From NCBI GenBank assembly GCA_020859755.1, contig JAJBVP010000189.1, forward strand, positions 1-45,667: DNA of 45,667 bases, read 5' to 3'. The position numbers and the translations under genes were made by a program. Below are positions 34,074 through 41,600 of the stretch, piece after piece. Every line of letters begins with the position of its first letter. Within the stretch, counting starts at the first letter, position 1. Under the pieces are notes generated by a model, which saw only the letters and a list, made by a program, of their open reading frames with translations, had not been told where the DNA came from and ran no database searches. This DNA is from Bacteroidales bacterium (lineage in GTDB: Bacteria > Bacteroidota > Bacteroidia > Bacteroidales > Muribaculaceae).

Positions 34074-34687
34074 CACAGAAACAAATTTACGACTACTCAA
34101 AGGAAAAATCTCCTTACGCTATCGCCATGATGAGAATCGGCGACTTCTACGAGGTAATCAGCGACGATGCGATAACCTGCGCCGACATTCTGGGAATAAC
34201 CCTCACTCGCCGCAAAGAGAAAGACGGCTCTACCCTCGAACTCGCGGGCTTTCCGCACCATGCTCTCGAAACGTATCTGCCGAAGCTTGTAAGAGCTGGC
34301 AAGCGAGTAGCGATATACGACAACATCGACGACCTCGATAAGAAGTTCTTGATTGGCGAGGACTACGAAAAGGCGAAGCAGCTAATCAAAGACGCTTTCA
34401 AAGATAGCGGAAATGCCTTGCGCCCTATCGCCCTCGGAGATATGGAAATAGGCGACAACAAGGTTTTCGTGAGGAATTTGATCGTAGCCAAACCAAGCGA
34501 GAGAGAAATTCTGATACTCGTCCACAATTTCGACAACGCGTCTTTCGGAATCAGCGCGTCGGGTCATCCTTTCGCCGCTCTCGGCTCTTCAAAGATTGAT
34601 ACTTCAATTGTCGCCCAATCCACTTTTGAAAAGTCGCTCGAAAAGATTAAAGAGTTTTACGCCGACACGAAACTCGAGTGGCTGTAA
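34070..34687 (+). CDS. Stand-alone MutS domain I (mismatch-recognition) protein
   Basis: 205 aa. Residues about 6-95 match the MutS N-terminal domain: [23 protein letters not shown] holds the F-Y-E element that wedges into mismatched DNA, followed by [26 protein letters not shown] and GKRVAIYDN. The clamp, core and ATPase domains of MutS are absent. The last 110 residues ([26 protein letters not shown]) are not MutS-like to my eye. The protein may bind distorted DNA without ATP-driven signalling, for example to tune recombination or host mismatch repair; that is inference. It is translationally coupled to the membrane protein upstream. Confidence 0.75.
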   Translation: MTQKQIYDYSKEKSPYAIAMMRIGDFYEVISDDAITCADILGITLTRRKEKDGSTLELAGFPHHALETYLPKLVRAGKRVAIYDNIDDLDKKFLIGEDYEKAKQLIKDAFKDSGNALRPIALGDMEIGDNKVFVRNLIVAKPSEREILILVHNFDNASFGISASGHPFAALGSSKIDTSIVAQSTFEKSLEKIKEFYADTKLEWL

Positions 34688-34739
34688 TCATCTTTCCTCT
34701 CTCCTTTCGCTTATTGTTAAACTCTAAACTCTATATGTT

Positions 34740-35075
34740 ATGGAAAAGACAGCAAAAGCGCTGGAGCTGTCGCCTATTCAAACTTACATAGTTCTGGAAG
34801 GCTACAAGCAAGTGACAAAGCTCAACGGCGGACTCAATGACGTACCCGCGATATTCAAGTTTGAAAATTGTTTCGCACTTGTTGGATGGGATGCGTACCA
34901 GGCCTGCACCGCCTGCGGCATCGTGCCTGAATGGGAGAGCGACAAAGAACTGCTGATAATGGTGCAGCCTATCGCCGAACTCGAAAAAGTGAAATCGGCT
35001 CTCGACAAGGAAAATCGCGGATGGAATCAAATCGACGTCGTTTGGCAGCCCAATTGCGAGAGCCAGCTGAATTAG
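34740..35075 (+). CDS. Unknown early protein
   Basis: 111 aa, with a helix-strand-helix start (LSPIQTYIVLEGYKQVTKLN), an aromatic-cysteine segment (YQACTACGIVPEWE) and a final TrpGln-rich strand. Its last codons and 3' flank (CTGAATTAGCCGTTATTTCGCC) resemble the end of the 142-aa gene at 32064, so the two share a 3' repeat element. No domain recognised. Confidence 0.6.
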   Translation: MEKTAKALELSPIQTYIVLEGYKQVTKLNGGLNDVPAIFKFENCFALVGWDAYQACTACGIVPEWESDKELLIMVQPIAELEKVKSALDKENRGWNQIDVVWQPNCESQLN

Positions 35076-35172
35076 CCGTTATTTCGCCCTCTCTCCTTTG
35101 TTTTCTCTCAAAATGATTAACTTATCCGCTTGACTGCAAAAGTCCAACAGAATCAAAATAAACAAGCAAATT

Positions 35173-35553
35173 ATGGAAACTGAAATTTCACCCTCAATTA
35201 TCGAGGCCTCGAAAATGCTCGCATCTATGATGTGGGATATGCCGACAATGGTCGTGTCGTGCGGGCAAGGTGACAACGAAGGCCCCGACTACCAGGAAAG
35301 AGCGATTACCATAATCGACGTTTTCGCCGTGTATAACTCGCCGTTTGTAAACATCTACAAAGCCGATGACGTAAACGCCGTGGCGGTATTCACGGCTATG
35401 AAACTCAACTGGAGCGGCAAGAATCCTTTCGCCAGCTGGGAGCAGATAGCGGCTGCCGAATCGACAAGGGTCATCTTCGCAGGACTTGACATCTACGGCA
35501 AGGACGGAGAGCCAGACCGAGGCGGAGCGTGGTATCTTTATTACGAGATTTGA
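35173..35553 (+). CDS. Unknown early protein
   Basis: 126 aa, compact alpha/beta (ASKMLASMMWDMPTMVVSCG, ITIIDVFAVYNSPFVNIYKA) ending GGAWYLYYEI. The upstream 97 bp carry the recurrent ctctctcctttg word and a likely leader. No catalytic motif or family recognised. Confidence 0.6.
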   Translation: METEISPSIIEASKMLASMMWDMPTMVVSCGQGDNEGPDYQERAITIIDVFAVYNSPFVNIYKADDVNAVAVFTAMKLNWSGKNPFASWEQIAAAESTRVIFAGLDIYGKDGEPDRGGAWYLYYEI

Positions 35554-35600
35554 AATAAATCGCCGAATCAAACGTTTAACTCTTAAATGCTGAAAACAAT

Positions 35601-36338
35601 ATGCCAAGAAAACCCAAATTCACTTTCACCCAAGACGAGGGCGACCTGCGCAACATCGGACGCATCGTCGCGCTGTGCTGCAATTACTGTCCTGACGAGT
35701 GGCAGCGAGCCGAACACTGGCTGTCGCACCCCGCCGACTTCGTGCTTGACAAGTTTACCGAGTGCCTTTGCCAAATCGAGATAGGCGAGGCGCGCGAGCG
35801 GATAAGCGAGTATTTCATGGATATAAAGCAATGGCCCAAGTACGTGGGATTGAAGAACCGGATAGCGTGCTGGGCGGGATTCTTTGAAGTTCTCGACGCG
35901 CTGGGAATATCCACATGGTACTGCTCTTCGCGTTTCGTCACTGAAATCAACTCGCGCATGAGTTCCGCTATCGGAATATCGACCGAAGGCCTCGCAAAGA
36001 TAATGGGAATGCCGCCTGCGAGTATCTTCCGTCTTTTCCGAGGCAGCGGCGACGTGTACTTCACTTTCATGGCAAAGCTGGCGATATTCATGGGCATGCC
36101 TCTGAGCTACAAACTTGAACATCCTGACGATGCGGAGTGCAGAATGATGGAAAACTCCTACGCGCCGAAAAGCGAGATTGACGCGAAAATCCGCTCTTTC
36201 GCCGAAGACGAGATGCGCAAAATCAAAGACAAGACCCAGAAAGTGCGCTCTGACGAAATCAGTATATCGGACTACGTGGACGCAAGAAAGGGCATTGACT
36301 TTGAGTTTTTAGAACTTGACGAAGATGGAAACGCTTAA
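35601..36338 (+). CDS. HTH-containing protein upstream of the second recombinase
   Basis: 245 aa. A central helix-turn-helix lies at about residues 122-165 (GISTEGLAKIMGMPPASIFR then a recognition-helix-like segment and AKLAIFMGMPLS), of the Xre/lambda-repressor style. The N-terminal half is aromatic and cysteine-rich (IVALCCNYCPDEWQRAEHW), perhaps a dimerisation or ligand region. The C-terminal tail is charged. It overlaps the following recombinase gene by 14 bp, so it may control or assist that enzyme. Could also be a phage regulator of the early operon. Confidence 0.55.
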   Translation: MPRKPKFTFTQDEGDLRNIGRIVALCCNYCPDEWQRAEHWLSHPADFVLDKFTECLCQIEIGEARERISEYFMDIKQWPKYVGLKNRIACWAGFFEVLDALGISTWYCSSRFVTEINSRMSSAIGISTEGLAKIMGMPPASIFRLFRGSGDVYFTFMAKLAIFMGMPLSYKLEHPDDAECRMMENSYAPKSEIDAKIRSFAEDEMRKIKDKTQKVRSDEISISDYVDARKGIDFEFLELDEDGNA

Positions 36339-37149
36339 AGAGGCCATAGCCGAGAAATATCCCAAGTATGCCGCTCGGTTTGAGGAATTGTGGAAAGAGG
36401 CTGTTGACTCTCCGATGAAGTGGGAGAACATCACAAAGGTGCGGCTGCAAAAACTTGTGAGCCATCTCGACACTGTTCTATCGCCCAACTCGGTAAGGCA
36501 GTATTGCGCAAAGCTCAAAGCGGTGCTCAATCTTTACAGCGACGAGGTTGATCTTCCCAAAGGCTACGAGAAGATTCTATCGCCCAAGGCTGAAAAGCCA
36601 GTGCAAGTTTTCCTGACCGAGAGCGAGCTTGACGCGCTTATCGCCTACGAGCCGAAAAGCGAAAACGAGAAGCTTGTGAAATCGCAGTTCCTCATGGGAG
36701 CGTTTTCGGGAGCGCGGCACAGCGACTTCCTGAGATTCGATGAAACAAACATCGTGGGAGAAAACCTTGAATACGTTTCGCAGAAAACAAAGATGCGCTC
36801 GGTAGTTCCCTGCAAGCCCATTGTCGCCCAATTGATTCTCAACACTGAAAAGCGGACTTTGCCCGACAAGACTTTCAACGAGATACTGCGGCGAATCTGC
36901 AAGGCTGCGGGAATCGCATCGCAAGTAAAGGTTTTCAAGGCTGGAGAAGAAAAGACAGGGCAGAAATGGGAGTTCGTATCAAGCCACACCGCACGCCGCT
37001 CTTTCGCCACAAACTTGTATCTCAAAGGACTTGACATCTACACAATATCGCGTTTTCTCGGACACAGCTCTGTGGAAATGACCGCGCAAAACTACATCTG
37101 CGCCGAGATTCGCGAGTTATCGGACGAAGTGAAAAAATATTTTGAATAA
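36325..37149 (+). CDS. Second tyrosine recombinase
   Basis: 274 aa from the ATG at 36325 (a TTG start at 36316 is weaker). Catalytic residues seen: Arg in FSGARHSDFL near 130, Lys in SQKTKMRSVV near 155, His-x-x-Arg in SHTARRSFATNL near 220, and His/Tyr in LGHSSVEMTAQNYIC near 245-257. It has a short N-terminal SAM-like domain. All five key residues are present, unlike the integrase at 44262-45383, which lacks the first arginine. It overlaps the HTH gene, so it may serve DNA inversion, dimer resolution or a host site rather than prophage insertion. Confidence 0.8.
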   Translation: METLKEAIAEKYPKYAARFEELWKEAVDSPMKWENITKVRLQKLVSHLDTVLSPNSVRQYCAKLKAVLNLYSDEVDLPKGYEKILSPKAEKPVQVFLTESELDALIAYEPKSENEKLVKSQFLMGAFSGARHSDFLRFDETNIVGENLEYVSQKTKMRSVVPCKPIVAQLILNTEKRTLPDKTFNEILRRICKAAGIASQVKVFKAGEEKTGQKWEFVSSHTARRSFATNLYLKGLDIYTISRFLGHSSVEMTAQNYICAEIRELSDEVKKYFE

Positions 37150-37167
37150 CAATTAAAACTCAAAGAT

Positions 37168-37743
37168 ATGAAAACTTACAAAATTTACAAGACAAACGAC
37201 TGCGGACGCAGCAAGAGCGTTGACAGCGAGTGGCCCGACTTTGAGGCAGCCAATTGGCATCTTCGCATTATCGCCAACGACGTTCTCAACACCAAGGAAA
37301 TGAATCCTGGCCAAAGAGCTGAAATCGAGAATATGGCCGAGGATAAGAGCGCCGATACTTTCGGCTACAACGAGTACAGATGGTGGATTGTTGAAGAGGA
37401 AATCACAGAAGAAGAAATCAATGAGGATTTCGCACAAGATGGCGTCGAGATGCTCAAAGCAATGGCCGCTAACGGATGCACAACAACTTTCGTCTATGAT
37501 TCGCCAAGCCAAAGAATGTCTTTCGCCCAAGGCGAACTGACCGAGGAAATCCTTGGCGAACTTCTATCTCAGGATTCAAAGCCCGAGGCCTACGCTCTTG
37601 GCGACGACGAGGTGGAAGAGGTGGCAGAAATTATAAAGGACAACGCCGTTGGGTTTGAGAGCGACTGCTTCTTGTTTCCGTCGAGAATCGTCAAGTTCTC
37701 AGGCGATGTGACAACCTATGTTTTGGCTTACGAAATCGGTTAG
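37168..37743 (+). CDS. Unknown acidic protein
   Basis: 191 aa, with a very acidic centre (EEEITEEEINEDFAQDGVEM) and mixed helices and strands (EDKSADTFGYNEYRWWIVEE). Preceded by the AACTCAAAGATATG leader. The C-terminal third has CFLFPSRIVKFSGD and ends in a strand. No family recognised. Inhibitor or anti-host roles are possible for such acidic early phage proteins, but this is speculation. Confidence 0.6.
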   Translation: MKTYKIYKTNDCGRSKSVDSEWPDFEAANWHLRIIANDVLNTKEMNPGQRAEIENMAEDKSADTFGYNEYRWWIVEEEITEEEINEDFAQDGVEMLKAMAANGCTTTFVYDSPSQRMSFAQGELTEEILGELLSQDSKPEAYALGDDEVEEVAEIIKDNAVGFESDCFLFPSRIVKFSGDVTTYVLAYEIG

Positions 37744-37745
37744 TG

Positions 37746-38129
37746 ATGGTAAGACTTCTATTAATATTACCGCAACCAAGCGATGATTGCTACTCGGGTA
37801 TATTTCGATTTGATTCTTTTCCAAGAGTATACGAAAAGCAAGGATTCGATGAATCTGCCGCTTGTGCAAGCATGATAGAGCGAGCCAAAAGAGAGATTGA
37901 TAATGCACTTTACATTCTTGGAAAAACTGATATTGTCATCAAAATAGTGAGAGCAATTTCAAGTTCAGAAATCGAAAAAGGAAATTACAAAACACTTGGA
38001 GTTGTGTCCGCTATCTTTGAAACAATTCCCAATGGCAGTAAAGCCACTAAAGAAATTATCGACTACACACAAAAGACAAAGACAACCGAAGTCACCACTA
38101 TTCAAACGATAACTGAGACAATCGAATAG
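37746..38129 (+). CDS. Unknown protein, last gene of the early operon
   Basis: 127 aa starting at ATG 37746 (MVRLLLILPQ), two bases after the previous stop; a GTG at 37743 is an alternative. The N-terminal LLLILPQPSDDCYSGIFRFD and the helices SMIERAKREIDNALYILGKT look soluble. The threonine-rich C-terminus (KTKTTEVTTIQTITETIE) is low complexity. Ends just before a bidirectional terminator. Confidence 0.6.
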   Translation: MVRLLLILPQPSDDCYSGIFRFDSFPRVYEKQGFDESAACASMIERAKREIDNALYILGKTDIVIKIVRAISSSEIEKGNYKTLGVVSAIFETIPNGSKATKEIIDYTQKTKTTEVTTIQTITETIE

Positions 38130-38152
38130 CGCCGTTCTTTCGCTGGCACACA

Positions 38153-38178
38153 AAAGGGAGGCAATCAAGCCTCCCTTT
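38153..38178. terminator. Bidirectional terminator between converging operons
   Basis: A 10-bp perfect stem (aaagggaggc / gcctcccttt) with a 6-nt loop. The plus strand continues GTTTTTG and the minus strand continues TTGTG. It separates the rightward early operon from the leftward tape measure transcript. Confidence 0.8.
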
Positions 38179-38195
38179 GTTTTTGCCCCCGTATT

Positions 38196-38663
38196 TCAAT
38201 TCTGACGGCTTTTGCGCACCTTTATGGTAGATAGTTCCGTCTGCATCTGAAACACGTGCGAATAGCCGTAAACTCGCACGAAAACCTTTGCCATTCCCTT
38301 GCTCACAATCGTGCATACTGATTCGTGTCCGAGTATGTGTATCGTGGCTACGGCGAAGTCTTTAACGGTTATTGTGCATCGGCTTTTGCCAGTCACGGCG
38401 TAAACTCCGCTCTTGGATATTTCTATCGGCTCTGTGCGGTCGAGGAATACGCCGCATTGCGCTATCTCGTCTTTGTCGAAGAACTTGCGCATCTCTTTCG
38501 CTGTTGGCCAATTGAGGCAGAAATCAATGCCTTTGAGGAACATTTCGCAAAGCTCTTTTACGGATTTATCGCTTTGCCAATCGTCTTGCCACTGCTGGCA
38601 CAGTCCAAGCTCTATCGCCTGTGAGCGCAGTATCGAGTTGATTTTCTCTATCTTCATATTCAC
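38196..38663 (-). CDS. Unknown protein downstream of the tape measure gene
   Basis: 155 aa. The GTG start at 38663 overlaps the tape measure stop (GTGA); an ATG at 38657 is also possible. A helical N-terminus (NSILRSQAIELGLCQQWQDD) leads to a beta-rich C-terminal half with a repeated strand pattern (TITVKDFAVATIHILGHESV, TIVSKGMAKVFVRVYGYSHV) that looks like a small beta helix or beta roll, as in phage tail proteins. Translational coupling with the tape measure suggests a tail role. Confidence 0.65.
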   Translation of the reverse strand: MNMKIEKINSILRSQAIELGLCQQWQDDWQSDKSVKELCEMFLKGIDFCLNWPTAKEMRKFFDKDEIAQCGVFLDRTEPIEISKSGVYAVTGKSRCTITVKDFAVATIHILGHESVCTIVSKGMAKVFVRVYGYSHVFQMQTELSTIKVRKSRQN

Positions 38664-41600
38664 GCTATTTTGAATCCCTTTCCAGGGTCGATGTTTCGCT
38701 TAATCAAGTCGCGGATGTCTTCTGCGGCTTGCGCGTTGATTGACGTTGAGGCCGCTATCGCCCTAAGTTCCGTCAATTGCGCCGCAGCCGTTGCTGACAA
38801 TTGCGGAAGATGCGTGTTGGCTATGGTGTCAACCAATTGGCGCTTTATCGACACGTCCGCTCTGATTGCGTTGATGTAGCTCGCCAGCAAGTCAGCCGTG
38901 TCCTCGGTCACGCTCTGTATGCCCTTGCTCAATCCCTCGCTGCTCGATTCGGTGTCTTTCAGGGTTACTCCCCACTGCTTCTGCATATATTCCTCTATCG
39001 CGTCCATTGCGTCGTAGTATGCGTCGGCTTGGTCGGAAATGCCCATGAGGTAGTCGCCGATTTTCTTTAATTCGTCCTCGTCAAGCTTGAAGTCCGAGCC
39101 GAAATAGCCGCCAAGACCGTCATCGCCGAAAAGCATTGTTTCGAGTTTGGTCATCATAGGCTGCAGAATCTTGATTTTCAGAATCTCGTTCATCACGTCG
39201 CCCATCATTTCGCCGACTTTGTTTCTGAAGGCCTCAACTCCGTCTTCGCCTGATTTCCAAGCGTCATACAGAGCGTCGCCTATTTCGGATGCCCAGTCTT
39301 TGAGATTGATGCTGTAAACCTCGTCAAGGGTCGTTTCGGCGAAGTCTTTTATCTGCTGGTTGAGTTCCGCGAGCTGGTTCTGATAATCCACTACCGCATC
39401 TTGGTCGGTCTTCTTTTTCGCCATTTCGGCTTCAAGCTGCTTTGTGAGTTCGGTTCTCTGTGCTGTGAGAAGATTTCTCTGCTCGATGTAATAGTCCGAG
39501 TTTTCGCCGAGCGAGTATTCAAGAATCGAATCAATCTGCGAGTACAGGCCTTGCAGAACTTTGACTTCGCGCTGCGAGTTCTCGATTACTTTCTGCAATT
39601 TCTTGTCGTGGCTGGCGAAGATTGAAGTGAAAAGCCCTATGCCCTCTGACGCTATCGCGAACGCGCCGCCGATAACGCCGCCTGTGGCAAAGGCGCTGGC
39701 TATGGTGCCGACTGACTGCAAGCCTTTGGTGATGCCGCTGAACACTGCGCCGATGCCCTCTGCGCCCATTGCGTCGAACATCTCGGAAAGTGCGCCTGTC
39801 ACTCCACCCACCGTTTCTGTGCAAGCAGCGGCTCCCGAAGCGATTTTGTTCCAAAGTTCGCCTTGGTCAATCTTGTTTCCGTCCGCGTCTGTTTCCTTTC
39901 CGAGAAGCTTCAAATCGTCAATGAGCTGTTCAAAGGGATTCTTCTCTTGCTGGGTCTTGTAGAGTTCTTTGAATCTCGTTTGCAGACGCTCGACAACAGT
40001 GGCTCTCAACTGCAATTCCTTTGTTATGGCGTTACCGTTTTCGTCTTTTTCGCCTGTGTCGTAGGTGACTGTGTAGATGTCTGGCTTGCCGTCTTTGTAG
40101 GAAGTGACCTTGAAGCTGCTTATCAGCTCCCCTGCGAGGTTGCGGGCCGCCTTGACTGCGCCGTAGGTCTTGTAGGTCATGTCGCCGAATATCTGCGCGT
40201 ACAATGGGGATAGGGCGAAAAGCTCCGTTTCAAGATTCGCTATCTCGTTGGTGATTTCCTGAATCTGCGCGTCGTAGAGGAATCCGTTGGCGGGGTCGGA
40301 TTCTTTCTTGGCTTGCAGTTCTTCAATCTGCCTGTTGAGCGCGGCGACTTTCTGCGTGGTGTCCATAGTCGATTCTATCGCCTTTACGCCAGCCTCGACT
40401 TGGGCTTTGCCGTTATCGCGCAACTGCTTCTGAATGTCCTGATAGAGTTTGAGCAAGGCTTCGTTGTTTTGGAACAGTTCTTTCGCCTGAGCCTCGTCCA
40501 TATCCCAGTCGAAATTCTCTTTCATCCACTCTGCGCTCTGCTTTGACAGATTGTCTATCATTATGCCAGCGTCAGCCAAGTCATCTGCGAGCCTTGCTGC
40601 CCAAGATTCTGTTTCGGGATTCCAAGACTTGGCGGCAGCAAAGGTGTTCATCGCGTCTTTGGCGAGTTTCTTGTCGCCTGTGGCGTCATAGACCTTGGTG
40701 TATATCGCCCATTCGGCCTTGCTCTGTTCAAGATAGTTTTCGACTTCTTTAAGAGCCGCCTGCGCTGCTTCTTTGAGCGCTTGCTGGTCGATGTCCATAA
40801 GCACTTTCTGTATGCTCACTTTCAGTTCGCGGCGCTCTTTTGTCGAATCGTCGAGCTGGCTCAAAAGCATATTCAATTGCTCTCTGTATTCGCCAATGGT
40901 GGTAGGTGTAACGCCTTTGAAATTGGCGAAGATTCCACTTTTGGCCATTTTCTGCAAAGCGTCGTCTTTGCTCATCAATTCGGCGTATTTCTTGTATTCG
41001 CTGTAGGCGGATTTGAGAAGATTCAGTTGCTCTTTGATGTTCTCTGCGAACTGGTCTTTGGTGGAAGACGAGCCGTTTTTCTTCTTTTGCGCAGGGTCGG
41101 CGAGGTCGAAGTGGAAAAACTCGGCGACTGCCTCGAACAATGACAGCAGTTTTTGGTACGTACCCATGTTTTCCACGATTTCCTTTTGAGATTCCGTGAA
41201 CGCTTTCTGCAGCATCTTGGGAACTGCCATCAGATTGTCGTATGAGGGCTGCAGCGTCTGTATCTTCTCCTTGACTTCTTTCGCCGCCTTGCTCACGTTT
41301 GACATGAACTCGTCCATGCTCGAAGAATCCAGCAGCAAGTTGTCAAGCGACTTGCCGAACATATCGTGAATCTCTTGCTGCCAGTCCGAGAACTGGCTTT
41401 CCTTGACGTTGACCTCGACATCTATTGTCAGGCCGAAGTTTTCTTCAAGCAGCTTGTCGCGCAGCTGCCGGCGCACTTCTTCCGGCACGTTGTTGAATGA
41501 GTTGACCCACGCGCTTACAAGCTGGCGAATCTCCTGCTCGTCCGCGCCTGACATGCTCAGAGGATTGAATGAGCTGTCAGCGGCCTTGCGGTAGTTTATC

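Noticed and set aside
703..38000. Long frames on the opposite strand of the structural genes, such as 1690-3897
   Set aside because: They mirror high-GC-third-position coding on the other strand and have no family features or leaders.
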